The notes: generated by a model from the sequence alone, not told the origin. A stretch of DNA of 64,000 bases from Flavivirga sp. 57AJ16 (GCF_028736925.1 NZ_JAQZAT010000004.1:62001-126000); one strand, 5' to 3'. Positions 53,971-63,839 are shown, counted from the first letter of the stretch. Translations and numbers: made by a program.

Positions 53971-54795
53971 TTATTCTTTTTCAAGATCCATAGTTGCTGT
54001 AGAGTTTTGCATCTCTAAATGCATTAAATTAGGTGGGTTGTTACCAGACACACTAATATATTCTTCATTTAAATTATTATCACTTACCATCATGGTGTTT
54101 AACTTAGTTAAGTTCATTAACTCCATGGGTAAATCGCCTGTAAATTGGTTTGTAGACAATAATAACTCTTCTAAGTTTTTTAATTGTGCTATTTCAACAG
54201 GAATCTCGCCATCCATTTTGTTATCCATAAGGCTTAACTTTTCTAGTTTCGACAAAGCATATATCTCTTTTGGAATGTTACCTGTTAAATAGTTACTGCC
54301 TAATAAAAGTTCTTTTAAATTAGTTAAGTTCATTAATGAACTAGGAATATTACCAACAAATTTATTACTATAAAGTTTTAAAGTCTCAAGTTTTTTTAAT
54401 TCACCCAATTCTGAAGGAATCTCTCCTTCAAATTTATTCATAAACAACTCTAAAGATGTTAATTCTTTTAAATTCTTTAAGGTCAATGGTAATTTTCCCG
54501 TTAATTTATTAAAACCTAAATTGATCTTCTTTACATGTGCTAAGTTCCCTATTTCTTGCGGCAACTCGCCTTGAAGGTTATTAAATTGTAAGTTAATCTC
54601 AACGACCTTATTGTTTTCGACTTTAATTCCATACCATGTATCAATAGCATTATTTAAATCCCAAGTAGCATTCCACTCAGGGCCTTTCGTAGCATTATAT
54701 AAAGCAATTAGTGCATCTTTTTCGGCAGAAGAAATATTAGCAAATGAATAAGCTGTTACAAAAAAGCATATAGCTAAAAGTTTTAAAGTCTTCAT
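53971..54795 (-). CDS. Secreted leucine-rich repeat protein
   Basis: 274 residues: signal peptide (MKTLKLLAICFFVTAYSFA), a cap region with DALIALYNATKGPEWNATWDL (the plant-type LRR N-cap with the W-x-x-W pattern) and about seven repeats of the form LxxLxxLxLxxNxLxGxIPxE (for example LTNLKELLLGSNYLTGNIP). Short C-terminal tail without a sorting domain. Probably a surface or periplasmic binding protein; function unknown. Confidence 0.9.
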   Translation of the reverse strand: MKTLKLLAICFFVTAYSFANISSAEKDALIALYNATKGPEWNATWDLNNAIDTWYGIKVENNKVVEINLQFNNLQGELPQEIGNLAHVKKINLGFNKLTGKLPLTLKNLKELTSLELFMNKFEGEIPSELGELKKLETLKLYSNKFVGNIPSSLMNLTNLKELLLGSNYLTGNIPKEIYALSKLEKLSLMDNKMDGEIPVEIAQLKNLEELLLSTNQFTGDLPMELMNLTKLNTMMVSDNNLNEEYISVSGNNPPNLMHLEMQNSTATMDLEKE

Positions 54796-54893
54796 TGTTA
54801 TATAAATTAAGGCATTAATCCACTAACGAAAATAGGGGATATATCGACGAAAAACTATTTTATTCGATGAAATGCATTAAATTTTAACAAATA

Positions 54894-56804
54894 CTACTCG
54901 AGGAACTGCTCAATTTCCAGCTGAATGCCCTCCCACTTCTCCATAGAGTCTTGTAAGTCTGTTTTCATTTTTTGATAATTATCAAAAAAATTCGGCTTTG
55001 AGGTCACTGCTTCGTAATTAGTTTCAAGCTCTAAGTCAATAGCTTTTATATCACGCTCTAACTGATTGATTTGAGCTTCAACATTACTCAATCTATTATT
55101 CAAAGATTTTAACTTTTTCTGATCTTCGTATGATTGGTGATTCTTTTCTTTGGGCACATCCTTTTCGACGGTTCGCTTCTCGACCTCGCGAAGACTTATA
55201 ACTTTGCGTTGTTCCAGGTAATAATCTATATCACCTAAATACTCTTTTATTTTATGATCCTTAAACTCGTACACCAAGTTGGTTAAGCCTTGAAGAAAAT
55301 CCCTGTCATGGGACACCAAAATTAAAGTCCCTTCAAATCGCTTTAAAGCCTCCTTTAACACGTTTTTGGATTTTATGTCTAAGTGATTTGTAGGCTCATC
55401 CATTATTAAAACATTGAATGGCTGTAACATTAATTTTGCCAAAGCCAAACGGTTTCTTTCCCCTCCGGAAAGCACCCGCACATATTTTTCAACCTCATCA
55501 CCACGAAATAAAAAGGACCCTAAAATATCACGCACCTTGCTTCTATTGGTTTCGTTGGCGGCATCGATCATCGTATCTAAAACCGTCTTACTGCCATTTA
55601 AATACTCTGCTTGGTTTTGAGCAAAATATCCTATTTGCACATTGTGTCCCAATTTTAAATGTCCATTGTGCTTTATATCCCCAACTATGATCTTAGCTAA
55701 GGTAGATTTCCCTTGTCCATTTTGCCCAACAAATGCCGTTTTACTATCACGTTCTATAAACAAATCTATATTTTTTAAAACTTGATTATCCCCATAGTTT
55801 TTTGAGATACTTTCGGCTTCCACTACGATCTTTCCAGGTGTTATAGACACTGGAAAATTAAGCGTCATCACACTATTATCATCGGCGTCAACTTCAATTC
55901 TATCAATTCTATCAAGCTTTTTAATAAGCGATTGTGCCATGGTTGCTTTTGATGCTTTAGCACGAAACTTCTCTATGAGCTTTTCTGTTTGTTCAATATG
56001 TTTTTGCTGATTTTTCTGAGATGCTAATTGTTGCGCTCTTAATTCCTCTCTTAGTACTAAATACTTGGTATATGGCTTCGGGTAATCGTAAATTCTACCT
56101 AAAGAAATCTCAATGGTTCTATTGGTAACATTATCCAAAAACATTTTATCATGAGATACAATAACCACCGCTCCCGGATAATTTTTTAAAAAGTTTTCTA
56201 ACCAAATGATGGATTCTATATCTAAATGGTTAGTAGGCTCATCCAATAAAAGAATATCATTATTTTGAAGAAGTAATTTAGCCAGTTCTATTCGCATACG
56301 CCAGCCACCAGAAAAGGTATCGGTTAACTTATTAAAATCTGATCGCTTAAACCCTAGCCCCTGGAGAATTTTTTCGGTATCTCCCTGATAATTATAACCA
56401 CCTAAAATTTCATATTGATGTTGAAGTTCATTAATGTCGATCATCAATTGATTATAGCCTTCACTTTCGTAATCGGTACGTTCTGCCAGTTGGGTATTGA
56501 TCCCATCCATTTTAGCTTCCAGCTCTTTAATCTCGATAAAAGCTTCGTAAGCCTCCTCTAACACGGTTCTCCCTAAAACAAAGTCAATGTCTTGTTTTAA
56601 AAACCCGATTTTCAGCTCTTTATCAGCAGCAATTTGCCCGGTATCGGGTGACATCTCCTTTGATAAAATTTTAAGCATCGTAGATTTACCTGCTCCATTT
56701 TTCCCAATAAGACCTACTCTATCCCCATTACCCAGTTTAAATGTAATATCTTCAAACAGGTATTCACCTTGAAATGAAATCGATAAATTATGAATGTTCA
56801 TCAT
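54894..56804 (-). CDS. ABC-F family ATPase
   Basis: 636 residues, two ABC domains in one chain and no membrane segment. Domain 1: GKNGAGKST, signature FSGGWRMRIELAK, Walker B ILLLDEPTNHLD. Linker about 235-320 with many Lys/Gln. Domain 2: GQNGQGKST, LSGGERNRLALAK, LIMDEPTNHLD. C-terminal coiled coil (about 555-636). This is the Uup/YfmR-like subgroup, acting on the ribosome, most likely relieving stalled translation; it is not specifically a resistance-type ABC-F. The start is the first of two tandem Met codons. Confidence 0.95.
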   Translation of the reverse strand: MMNIHNLSISFQGEYLFEDITFKLGNGDRVGLIGKNGAGKSTMLKILSKEMSPDTGQIAADKELKIGFLKQDIDFVLGRTVLEEAYEAFIEIKELEAKMDGINTQLAERTDYESEGYNQLMIDINELQHQYEILGGYNYQGDTEKILQGLGFKRSDFNKLTDTFSGGWRMRIELAKLLLQNNDILLLDEPTNHLDIESIIWLENFLKNYPGAVVIVSHDKMFLDNVTNRTIEISLGRIYDYPKPYTKYLVLREELRAQQLASQKNQQKHIEQTEKLIEKFRAKASKATMAQSLIKKLDRIDRIEVDADDNSVMTLNFPVSITPGKIVVEAESISKNYGDNQVLKNIDLFIERDSKTAFVGQNGQGKSTLAKIIVGDIKHNGHLKLGHNVQIGYFAQNQAEYLNGSKTVLDTMIDAANETNRSKVRDILGSFLFRGDEVEKYVRVLSGGERNRLALAKLMLQPFNVLIMDEPTNHLDIKSKNVLKEALKRFEGTLILVSHDRDFLQGLTNLVYEFKDHKIKEYLGDIDYYLEQRKVISLREVEKRTVEKDVPKEKNHQSYEDQKKLKSLNNRLSNVEAQINQLERDIKAIDLELETNYEAVTSKPNFFDNYQKMKTDLQDSMEKWEGIQLEIEQFLE

Positions 56805-56845
56805 AGAAATGTAACTTATTTTATAGCGTTTTAATTATTAAAACT

Positions 56846-56853
56846 TATTTTTG
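56846..56853 (+). promoter_or_regulatory. -7 element candidate for DUF983 gene
   Basis: TATTTTTG, a perfect TAnnTTTG match, 115 bases upstream of the gene at 56969. A leftward match (56950-56957, minus strand) may serve the ABC-F gene. Confidence 0.35.
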
Positions 56854-56968
56854 CCCTAGATTTCCGATTTAATCATTAATCTCTATTTTAAGACCATTTT
56901 AATAGAGATCTCGATTTATAACCGAGAAGTTATTTTTCTATTGCGCTTGCAAAAATACATTAAATTAT

Positions 56969-57352
56969 ATGTTTAAAAAAGGGACAAAATTATATAGCAT
57001 TCTAACAGGTACTTGTCCAAAGTGCCACGAGGAATCCATGTTTAAAAATAAGAACCCCTATATACTTTCCCAGGCTTTAAGTATGCACGAACACTGTAGC
57101 CATTGTAAAACAAAATATAAGATAGAGCCTTCTTTTTTTTACGGTTCTATGTATGTAAGTTATCCCGTTGGTATCGCATTTGCCACAGCTGCTTTTGTTA
57201 TTTCATTTTTTGTTTTTAAAGCAAGCATACATATTGTATTTATATCAATTATTGCCACTCTTATTGTGTGCATGCCTATTATTTTAAGGCTTTCAAGAAA
57301 TATTTGGATTAACTTTTTTATGAGTTACGATAAATCGCTCGTTAAAAAGTAA
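56969..57352 (+). CDS. DUF983 membrane protein
   Basis: 127 residues: N-terminal zinc-ribbon pair CPKCHEE and CSHCKTKY, SFFYGSMYVSYP, two membrane helices and the terminal SRNIWINFFMSYDKS. The family is small, conserved and of unknown function in Bacteroidota, often near respiratory genes. It stands divergent from the ABC-F gene. Confidence 0.9.
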   Translation: MFKKGTKLYSILTGTCPKCHEESMFKNKNPYILSQALSMHEHCSHCKTKYKIEPSFFYGSMYVSYPVGIAFATAAFVISFFVFKASIHIVFISIIATLIVCMPIILRLSRNIWINFFMSYDKSLVKK

Positions 57353-57476
57353 ATTTACCCTACCTTTTAATTTCATGATAGCTTTAAATAGATGCCTGTT
57401 TTCGAAAGAGGTACTCTTTTTCTCCTATGTAAAAAATCCCTGTGTTTTATTTGGGGCATTTTAAATAAGAACCGGT

Positions 57477-58520
57477 CTAAAAAGAAAAACGATTGATATC
57501 AATTTCCTTTTCTAAGGGCGTGTTGTTTTCAATAAAATTATAAAGCTGCTTGGCGACATAAGGTCCAATCATAACCCCTCGTGTTCCTAAGCCATTAAGC
57601 ACAAAAAGGTTTTTATATTTTTGATGGCTTCCAACTAATGGACGTCTATCTTTAACGGTAGGGCGAATTCCCGCAACCTGATCCTCGACCTTAAATGAAC
57701 AACTAATAAGCTTTTTAAGCTTATTTAAGAGGTCTTCTTTGGCTTTTTTAGTAATATCATTACTTAAGTCTTTCCATTCATAAGTAGCGCCTACAATATA
57801 TAAATCGTTATCCAGCGGAATCAAAAAAACACCTGCTTTTAAAACATAGTTTATTTTTAAATCTGGTGCGTATATAGTTACCAACTCTCCTTTTGCCGGT
57901 ACTAGCGGCAAATAATTGAAATAAGGGTTTTTTACAAGACCATACCCTTCAGAAAACACCGTATGGGATGCTGTTATATTTTGGTACTGAACCGTCTTGC
58001 TTTCTATTTTAAGCGCATCGTAACTAAAAGCTTCCTCAAACAATAAGTTATGCTTCAACAAATCTGCTTTGTAAGCTTCAATCATTGTTTTTACGTCTAT
58101 TCTTCCAGTACCTAAAACTTTACCAAATCCAAAATTTGCTTCAATGGCCCTGTTTTTATTTTTAATGATTGTTTCCGAAAGATATTCTGAAAGTATGGGC
58201 TTATCTGAAGCGGCAAACCAATCATTTTGTTCTTCAAGCGATGCAAACTTACGGTAAACAGGAATTTTATAATCTAATTTTGCCTGTAGCTTTTTTTCTA
58301 AATGGGCATAAAGCGGTAATGCTATTTCTAATTGTTCTTTACTTTTCCAAACAGAGGTAAAGCGTTTTAATACCACTGGGTTATATAAACCTCCTGCCAC
58401 AGTAGAGGATTGTTGTGACGCATTATCAAACACTACAAATGTTTTATTATGGGCTTTTAATTGCTCGCAAAAACTAATGCCTGCCAGCCCAATTCCTATG
58501 ATTATATAATCTACTTTCAT
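57477..58520 (-). CDS. FAD-dependent oxidoreductase (DAO family)
   Basis: 347 residues from ATG 58520; 14 extra upstream codons are excluded because the FAD-binding strand VDYIIIGIGLAGISFCEQL begins at once after this Met. DAO features: G-I-G-L-A-G dinucleotide motif, SSTVAGGLYNPVVLKRFTSVW, PAKGELVTIYAPDL, NDLYIVGATYEWKD, and the C-terminal VAGIRPTVKDRRPLVGSHQ then LFVLNGLGTRGVMIGPYVA. Relatives oxidise amino groups (glycine oxidase, MnmC C-terminal domain); the substrate here is unknown. Convergent with the DUF983 gene. Confidence 0.9.
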   Translation of the reverse strand: MKVDYIIIGIGLAGISFCEQLKAHNKTFVVFDNASQQSSTVAGGLYNPVVLKRFTSVWKSKEQLEIALPLYAHLEKKLQAKLDYKIPVYRKFASLEEQNDWFAASDKPILSEYLSETIIKNKNRAIEANFGFGKVLGTGRIDVKTMIEAYKADLLKHNLLFEEAFSYDALKIESKTVQYQNITASHTVFSEGYGLVKNPYFNYLPLVPAKGELVTIYAPDLKINYVLKAGVFLIPLDNDLYIVGATYEWKDLSNDITKKAKEDLLNKLKKLISCSFKVEDQVAGIRPTVKDRRPLVGSHQKYKNLFVLNGLGTRGVMIGPYVAKQLYNFIENNTPLEKEIDINRFSF

Positions 58521-58784
58521 AACGTCGCGAAGATAACCAGTGTCCAGTCGGAAACATAGCAAAATTAAAAAAGATTCTTTTTACAATCTCTGCATTAAAA
58601 TCTATCAATTTAAAATAGATTTTGACTTTAGCCTGTCTTGAGCAAAGCCAAAAGGCTCCACCTAGTATTAATACATTCATTTTCAAATAAATAAAATCGT
58701 TGTTTGATCGACTTAGGTTAATTAGGAAATGGTGACTTGTGATATAGTTAAATCATTATAAAAAGTCATTTTTATTTACAGTCC

Positions 58785-58816
58785 AGACCTGTCAGGTTTT
58801 AAAACCTGACAGGTCT
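58785..58816. repeat. Perfect 32-bp palindrome
   Basis: AGACCTGTCAGGTTTT followed immediately by its exact reverse complement, with no spacer. It looks like a dispersed palindromic intergenic repeat; it lies away from both neighbouring gene ends. Confidence 0.9.
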
Positions 58817-58867
58817 AAAGCAGAAAAACAACTGATAAGACCATATTGTTTCTGATTTAAAAAATAT

Positions 58868-58885
58868 CCTCGGGACAAGCCGAGG
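58868..58885. repeat. Hairpin CCTCGG-N6-CCGAGG
   Basis: Perfect 6-bp inverted repeat around GACAAG, second element of the hairpin cluster. Confidence 0.7.
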
Positions 58886-58945
58886 TATTCAATGAAAAAA
58901 TACCCTTAAGTTTCTCGAAGCTAGGACAGGGGCATTAAGCCTAAG

Positions 58946-58967
58946 ATCCCGCCAGAAAAGGCGGGAT
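58946..58967. repeat. Hairpin ATCCCGCC-N6-GGCGGGAT
   Basis: Perfect 8-bp inverted repeat around AGAAAA, third element of the hairpin cluster. Confidence 0.75.
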
Positions 58968-58978
58968 TAGTTCAACTA

Positions 58979-59018
58979 GCTACTTTGAATGCGTTGCTTT
59001 GCAACTTTTCAAAGTAGC
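58979..59018. repeat. Nested hairpin, 11-bp arms
   Basis: GCTACTTTGAA pairs with TTCAAAGTAGC; the 18-base interior contains a second small hairpin GTTGC-TTT-GCAAC. Fourth element of the cluster. Confidence 0.75.
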
Positions 59019-59030
59019 GTTTCACTAATA

Positions 59031-59060
59031 AAAAAACGCTCACTTAAAAAGTGGGCGTTT
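59031..59060 (-). terminator. Terminator of the gldKLMN operon
   Basis: On the minus strand AAACGCCCACTT pairs with AAGTGAGCGTTT (one G-T pair) around a short A/T loop and continues into T7. It begins 26 bases past the gldN stop. Confidence 0.85.
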
Positions 59061-59085
59061 AATATATTATAATAAATATTCTGAA

Positions 59086-59976
59086 TTAATAAGTCCACAT
59101 ATCCAATTCAAAGTCCCTGATTTTATCTTTAATTCTTTCAGACTCCAATAACTGCATTAAAGCATTCTGTGATACATATTCTGATATTTTCCTATCTTCT
59201 TGAACATTTTCTTCTTTAAAAATATATCCGTGGAAACGTCTGGCATTTAAAATATGGTCAAAAGAAAAAGGAATGGAACTATTCTCATTGTTGAATGATT
59301 TAGCTTCGTGCAACACTTCTCTGGCATCTGGGAAAAACACCCAAAATAAAGGCACTAAATCCGGCTCTGGTTCATCAATAAAATTCACATCTGGAGCCAC
59401 AGGTGCTATACCTAATAACCTGTATTTCATTTCGGATTGACGTTTATCAAAATACCAAAGTCCTTTAATGTGATACTCTTTAATATCTGCTGCCGTGATA
59501 TCTCTTCTATCAATATACTCTGGAGACAACTCTTCTCCTGCATTTATTTGCTCAATACCTAATTCAGTAGTATCAATTCTAACTAAAGCTGCCTCAATAT
59601 CCTTTAAAGTTCGCTTTGCTGTAAAATAAGAATCATCATATATATTTTCTATTCTTCCGTTCTCAATGTTCTTCATAAGTACATGATATAACGACCGTCT
59701 ATCTTTACCAATATTATTAGTATCGGTTGGATAGTACAACGGAAAATTTGAACGCTCATCAAGAATGATCTTTTCCCATACCATTTTAGAAAATAGGATA
59801 TCTCTATCATCCACATAACCATATTCTAAAGGCTTATCATTGTCAACCTCCTTTTGTGCCTCTGTTCTTACACCAATTTCCTCTGGACTTTTAGCGTTTA
59901 ATATATTTGCCTGCGCAAACATACCAGACACTGTAAAAACAGCTGTTACGGTCAATAAAAAACTTTTTAATTTCAT
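59086..59976 (-). CDS. gldN: Gliding motility / type IX secretion protein GldN
   Basis: 296 residues from ATG 59976 with signal peptide (to SGMFAQ); eight upstream codons from 60000 are excluded because the signal peptide starts at MKLKSF. GldN features: YVDDRDILFSKMVWEKIILDERSNFPLYYP, KEYHIKGLWYFDKRQSEMKYRLLGIAP and PLFWVFFPDAREVLHEAKSFN. GldN binds GldK to form the periplasmic ring of the type IX secretion system under the outer membrane. Last gene of the operon. Confidence 0.96.
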   Translation of the reverse strand: MKLKSFLLTVTAVFTVSGMFAQANILNAKSPEEIGVRTEAQKEVDNDKPLEYGYVDDRDILFSKMVWEKIILDERSNFPLYYPTDTNNIGKDRRSLYHVLMKNIENGRIENIYDDSYFTAKRTLKDIEAALVRIDTTELGIEQINAGEELSPEYIDRRDITAADIKEYHIKGLWYFDKRQSEMKYRLLGIAPVAPDVNFIDEPEPDLVPLFWVFFPDAREVLHEAKSFNNENSSIPFSFDHILNARRFHGYIFKEENVQEDRKISEYVSQNALMQLLESERIKDKIRDFELDMWTY

Positions 59977-60148
59977 GTGCTTATATTTATTATTTCTCAA
60001 TGGTCATACTTCGGCTTCACTCTTTATTAACTAAGGTCGAAGTGCTTAGTACGGGCGTGTAATATCCATAACAACTTTAGGCTAATTTTCCAACTTTTGT
60101 TATGGATATTCCATCTTATTTATACATTTTAACCATATAAGGTTAATT

Positions 60149-61708
60149 CTAATTTGTTATCTCAACAAAAACTGGAGATACTTTTTTAAGGATCACGCTA
60201 ACACCTTTGGCCTTAGCTTCAACATCAAATATCTGAACTCCAGATCCACGCTTTGCTTTACGCAATGCTCCTTTCGCCCTGCTATCTAATTTGTTACCAT
60301 TAACTGTTATGGTTGGTTGTCCTGGCACTTTAAATTTAAATCCAGTAACTCGTAATGGCAATTCAAAATCGAAATCGTCAAACTTGGCACCAATAGTCGA
60401 TATTTCAAGTGCATTTCTTTGCATTTTTATAGCACCATCTTCTCCTCTAACAGTCCCTGTTGGTTTTGGTAAATCTTTAATTCTGAAATTGGCTCTATCA
60501 CTTACTTTTTGTCCACCTGGCAATGTACCAGTGACATTAATTGTTACTTCTCTACCTTTAATTCTAGTAGCATCCATTATGTATTTGCTACCTCCAGCTT
60601 TTGATAGACCTTGAGCACTTGCCGATACTTTATTATCAGGGATACCTGCAAATGAAATAGTCATTGGGTTTTTAACACCACGATATACTACGTTCATTTT
60701 ATCAGCTGAAATAGTTGCTGCATTTGGTTTAGAAACCGTAGCAAATGATGAGTTTACCGGTACTTCAATTTCTTCTCCATCTTGAGCAAAAATTAATTTT
60801 CCTTGAATTTTATGCTCACCTACTCCACCAGTTCCTATTTTTAACTTTACTTTACCTTCTTCAATAACATATTGATCTTCGTTAAGCTTTCTACCATCTA
60901 AAGTTAATTCTACTCTAGTCGGTTTTGTAGAAGCATCTTTACGCCCTAAAACTATTTGTCCATCAAATTTCTCACCATTAAAGTAAGCAGATTTAGAGGT
61001 TTCCATCAGCGTTGTATAGTTCGTCATGGATACTTCACTTGAAAGTGTTCCTTGTAACATATTAGACAATACTTCAGATTCTGTTGTTTTAACATCTGCT
61101 TGAAGCTGTGTCATTTTGGTTAAAGATGCTACTAAAGGAAAACCTTTATAGTTATGTGATAACCAATCTACAGTTCCTGCGCCTCTTTTAACTTCGTCTG
61201 TATTAAACTTATCCTTTACATCTTTAACGATCTCCTCCATGCCTTTTTCGTCTTTAAGCAAATTAACAACACCTTCTCTAAAAGTATTCATTTGATTTAA
61301 GAACTCTTCTCCTTCTGGTTTAAGTTTATCTCCTTTAAAGAAATTTTGATCAAGGTAATCTCCTTTATCCATAATTTCATAATCGGTAGGATCATCGACT
61401 GTTTTTGTCATTTTGCCTTTTAGCTCTTCAAGATATGCATCAAAATCGGTAGCCAACTTATCTAATGTCTCTCCTTTAGCTTTTAAAGGTTCATATTTCT
61501 CTGGTTGTTCTTCAGCTTTAAGCTTTAAGTTTTCAACAAAACTGTTATTACGCTCTTCTGCAGATTTATTAGAATCTACTAATCTCTCGTTCATTAATCC
61601 AAATGCTGAAAGTACTTCTTTCGACATATTTAAAGCGAGCATCGCAATAAATATTAAATACATCAGATTAATCATTTTCTGTCTTGGTGATAAATTTCCT
61701 GCTGCCAT
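60149..61708 (-). CDS. gldM: Gliding motility / type IX secretion protein GldM
   Basis: 519 residues: MAAGNLSPRQKMINLMYLIF start, one N-terminal membrane helix (about 12-32), a long periplasmic helical domain, then beta domains ending VILKKVSPVFVEIT. GldM with GldL forms the proton-driven rotary motor of gliding and type IX secretion; the periplasmic shaft contacts the GldKN ring. Position between gldL and gldN is the conserved order. Confidence 0.96.
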   Translation of the reverse strand: MAAGNLSPRQKMINLMYLIFIAMLALNMSKEVLSAFGLMNERLVDSNKSAEERNNSFVENLKLKAEEQPEKYEPLKAKGETLDKLATDFDAYLEELKGKMTKTVDDPTDYEIMDKGDYLDQNFFKGDKLKPEGEEFLNQMNTFREGVVNLLKDEKGMEEIVKDVKDKFNTDEVKRGAGTVDWLSHNYKGFPLVASLTKMTQLQADVKTTESEVLSNMLQGTLSSEVSMTNYTTLMETSKSAYFNGEKFDGQIVLGRKDASTKPTRVELTLDGRKLNEDQYVIEEGKVKLKIGTGGVGEHKIQGKLIFAQDGEEIEVPVNSSFATVSKPNAATISADKMNVVYRGVKNPMTISFAGIPDNKVSASAQGLSKAGGSKYIMDATRIKGREVTINVTGTLPGGQKVSDRANFRIKDLPKPTGTVRGEDGAIKMQRNALEISTIGAKFDDFDFELPLRVTGFKFKVPGQPTITVNGNKLDSRAKGALRKAKRGSGVQIFDVEAKAKGVSVILKKVSPVFVEITN

Positions 61709-61754
61709 ATCTAATTAGGTTTTTGGTTAATAATAAAATGGGATTAACCCCTAA

Positions 61755-62390
61755 TTAGCTTTTATTCATAGCAGATAACATACCGCCGTAAACACCGTTT
61801 AATGAAGATAAATTTGATGCCAATGATTGCATTTGCTCTTTTAATTTAGCTGCATTCTCTACAGATTCCTCATTAATAGATGCTTGTTTATTAATGCTTT
61901 CTAATTGTACTTTATACAAGCTATTCAATGATTCCATTTGAGCTGCTGCCAATGATAATTCTTCACCATATTTCTTAGTTGCTTCAACAGAATCTACTGT
62001 AGACCCCATATTTCTTGCTGCACCTTCAAAATTTCTAATACTCTCTCCTAGGCTTGCCATTAATTCGCCGTCTATTTTAGCGTCTTTTAATAACTCGTCT
62101 AATTTATTTGCTAAAATGCCTTGTGGGCTTTCTTTCTCTTTATGGTTATGTTGACCTCCAGCTAATTCTGGATATACTAACGACCAATCTAATTCATCAT
62201 CAACTGGTTCGAATGCGGATAATGCAAAAATAATTGCTTCTGTTACAAGACCAACAGTTAACATAACATTACCTGTTAAAGGTCCTATTTCGAAGTGAAT
62301 AATTTTGAATAGTGCACCAACGATTACAATTGCTGCTCCTAATCCATAAGCCATATTCATGAACTTTTTACTTGCTTTTGACTTTGCCAT
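61755..62390 (-). CDS. gldL: Gliding motility / type IX secretion protein GldL
   Basis: 211 residues with two N-terminal membrane helices (FMNMAYGLGAAIVIVGALFK and GNVMLTVGLVTEAIIFALSA). A conserved glutamate lies in helix 2 (T-E-A), the residue linked to proton flow in the GldLM motor. The cytoplasmic C-terminal part is a coiled coil. Inner-membrane stator-like partner of GldM. Confidence 0.96.
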   Translation of the reverse strand: MAKSKASKKFMNMAYGLGAAIVIVGALFKIIHFEIGPLTGNVMLTVGLVTEAIIFALSAFEPVDDELDWSLVYPELAGGQHNHKEKESPQGILANKLDELLKDAKIDGELMASLGESIRNFEGAARNMGSTVDSVEATKKYGEELSLAAAQMESLNSLYKVQLESINKQASINEESVENAAKLKEQMQSLASNLSSLNGVYGGMLSAMNKS

Positions 62391-62465
62391 AATTTTCGGT
62401 TTTTGATTTTAAGTAAGGATACTTAAGTAGGTTAATTAATAGAATTTATTGTTTTGATTTGACTT

Positions 62466-63839
62466 TTATTTATTATTGGAATTTTTTGTTACTTGTGTCC
62501 CCATGTAATCTTGTACTGTTCTAAATCCAATATAACTTCTTGCAGAATCTGCATATTCATAATCTCTAGAACTCACTTGTAAAAAGTACGCCACATCTTT
62601 CCATGACCCCCCTCTTACGACTTTACGCTTGTTATCACTATCATTTACACTAGGATTAATTGTTGATATATATGCATAGGATGAAGGATCATAAGATGCA
62701 TTTACCCACTCTGATACATTACCCGCCATATTATATAAATTATAATCATTAGGTTCATAAGATTTTGCCTCTACGGTATATAATGCTTGATCTGCGGCAT
62801 AATCCCCTCTTACTGGCTTAAAGTTTGCCATAAAACAACCTCTATCGCTCTTAGTATAAGGACCTCCCCACGGGTAAGTTGCTGCTTGAAGACCTCCTCT
62901 AGCCGCATACTCCCATTCTGCTTCAGATGGTAATCTGAACCTATTTACCATAGCTGCTCCGCTTTTGGATTTTTGGTAAGCATTTTTATTAATGGTTCGC
63001 CATTCACAAAATGCTTTAGCTTGTTGCCAAGTAACACCAACTACTGGATAGTCACTATATGCATCATGCCAAAAATAATCGTTATGCATAGGCTCATTAT
63101 AAGAATAAGCAAAATCCCTAATCCAAACAGTCGTATCTGGGTATACTTGAATCTCTTCCTTTATAATAGCATCTTTACGCTTAATACCTCTATTCCTTGC
63201 TGCTTCTCGAATATCCATATAACTATATTGGAACTTAAATTTCTTCACATCCCAAGTACGTTGACCATTATAAGATTCTTCTATAGGAAGATACATGGTA
63301 TCCATAACTTCGGTATAATACTCATCTGGATATTCTGCTGTATCAAAAATTAAATCAATATCATTATTGATTTTTCTTCCTTCGTATCCTGTCGGCCCTA
63401 AACCTGTATAGTTTTCGAACATATACTTTTCGTAAACAGACATATTAGCTGTATCTGCATCTTTAAACGCATACTCACCAATACCGCCGTCTTCTGGAAC
63501 TTTACCAACCTCATCGGCCAGTACGGCTAGTTTCATTCTAACTATTGAGTCTCTTACCCAATTAACAAATTGACGGTATTCGCTATTTGTTATTTCTGTT
63601 TCGTCCATATAAAAGGCTCTTACAGTAGCTGTTTTTGCAGGTGCATCATGCACCCCAGCAAGATCATCATCTGCCTTACCCATAATAAACGATCCTCCAG
63701 GAATCAGTTGCATTCCATAAGGCTTTTCTGGGTGCCATTTCTTTCCTTTTACACCCACTAGTTCGCCTCTATCTTTAGAGCCGCAACTAACTAGTACTGC
63801 TATCACTGCAATTAATAATATAAACTTCTTCATATCCAT
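62466..63839 (-). CDS. gldK: Gliding motility / type IX secretion lipoprotein GldK
   Basis: 457 residues; lipoprotein signal ending LVSC. FGE-sulfatase-like fold: LIPGGSFIMGKADDD, FYMDETEITNSEYRQFVNWV, RFRLPSEAEWEYAARGG, NMAGNVSEWVNASYD and VVRGGSWKDVAYFLQVSSRDY. The cysteines of true formylglycine-generating enzymes are absent, as expected for GldK, which is a structural ring component of the type IX secretion system. ATG 63833 (third codon) is an alternative start. First gene of the gldKLMN operon; three 21-bp repeats lie upstream. Confidence 0.96.
   Translation of the reverse strand: MDMKKFILLIAVIAVLVSCGSKDRGELVGVKGKKWHPEKPYGMQLIPGGSFIMGKADDDLAGVHDAPAKTATVRAFYMDETEITNSEYRQFVNWVRDSIVRMKLAVLADEVGKVPEDGGIGEYAFKDADTANMSVYEKYMFENYTGLGPTGYEGRKINNDIDLIFDTAEYPDEYYTEVMDTMYLPIEESYNGQRTWDVKKFKFQYSYMDIREAARNRGIKRKDAIIKEEIQVYPDTTVWIRDFAYSYNEPMHNDYFWHDAYSDYPVVGVTWQQAKAFCEWRTINKNAYQKSKSGAAMVNRFRLPSEAEWEYAARGGLQAATYPWGGPYTKSDRGCFMANFKPVRGDYAADQALYTVEAKSYEPNDYNLYNMAGNVSEWVNASYDPSSYAYISTINPSVNDSDNKRKVVRGGSWKDVAYFLQVSSRDYEYADSARSYIGFRTVQDYMGTQVTKNSNNK

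Larger units (their letters stand above)
58521..59085. other. Hairpin-rich intergenic region
   Basis: 565 bases without a gene, containing a perfect 32-bp palindrome and three more hairpins in a row before the gldN terminator (positions given separately). The density of palindromes suggests a mosaic of repeated intergenic elements. Confidence 0.6.

Noticed and set aside
54894-56804. Antibiotic-resistance ABC-F protein
   Set aside because: Linker and C-terminal coiled coil fit the housekeeping Uup/YfmR-like group, and it lies among conserved chromosomal genes.
62466-63839. GldK as an active formylglycine-generating enzyme
   Set aside because: It lacks both catalytic cysteines and lies in the gldKLMN operon.
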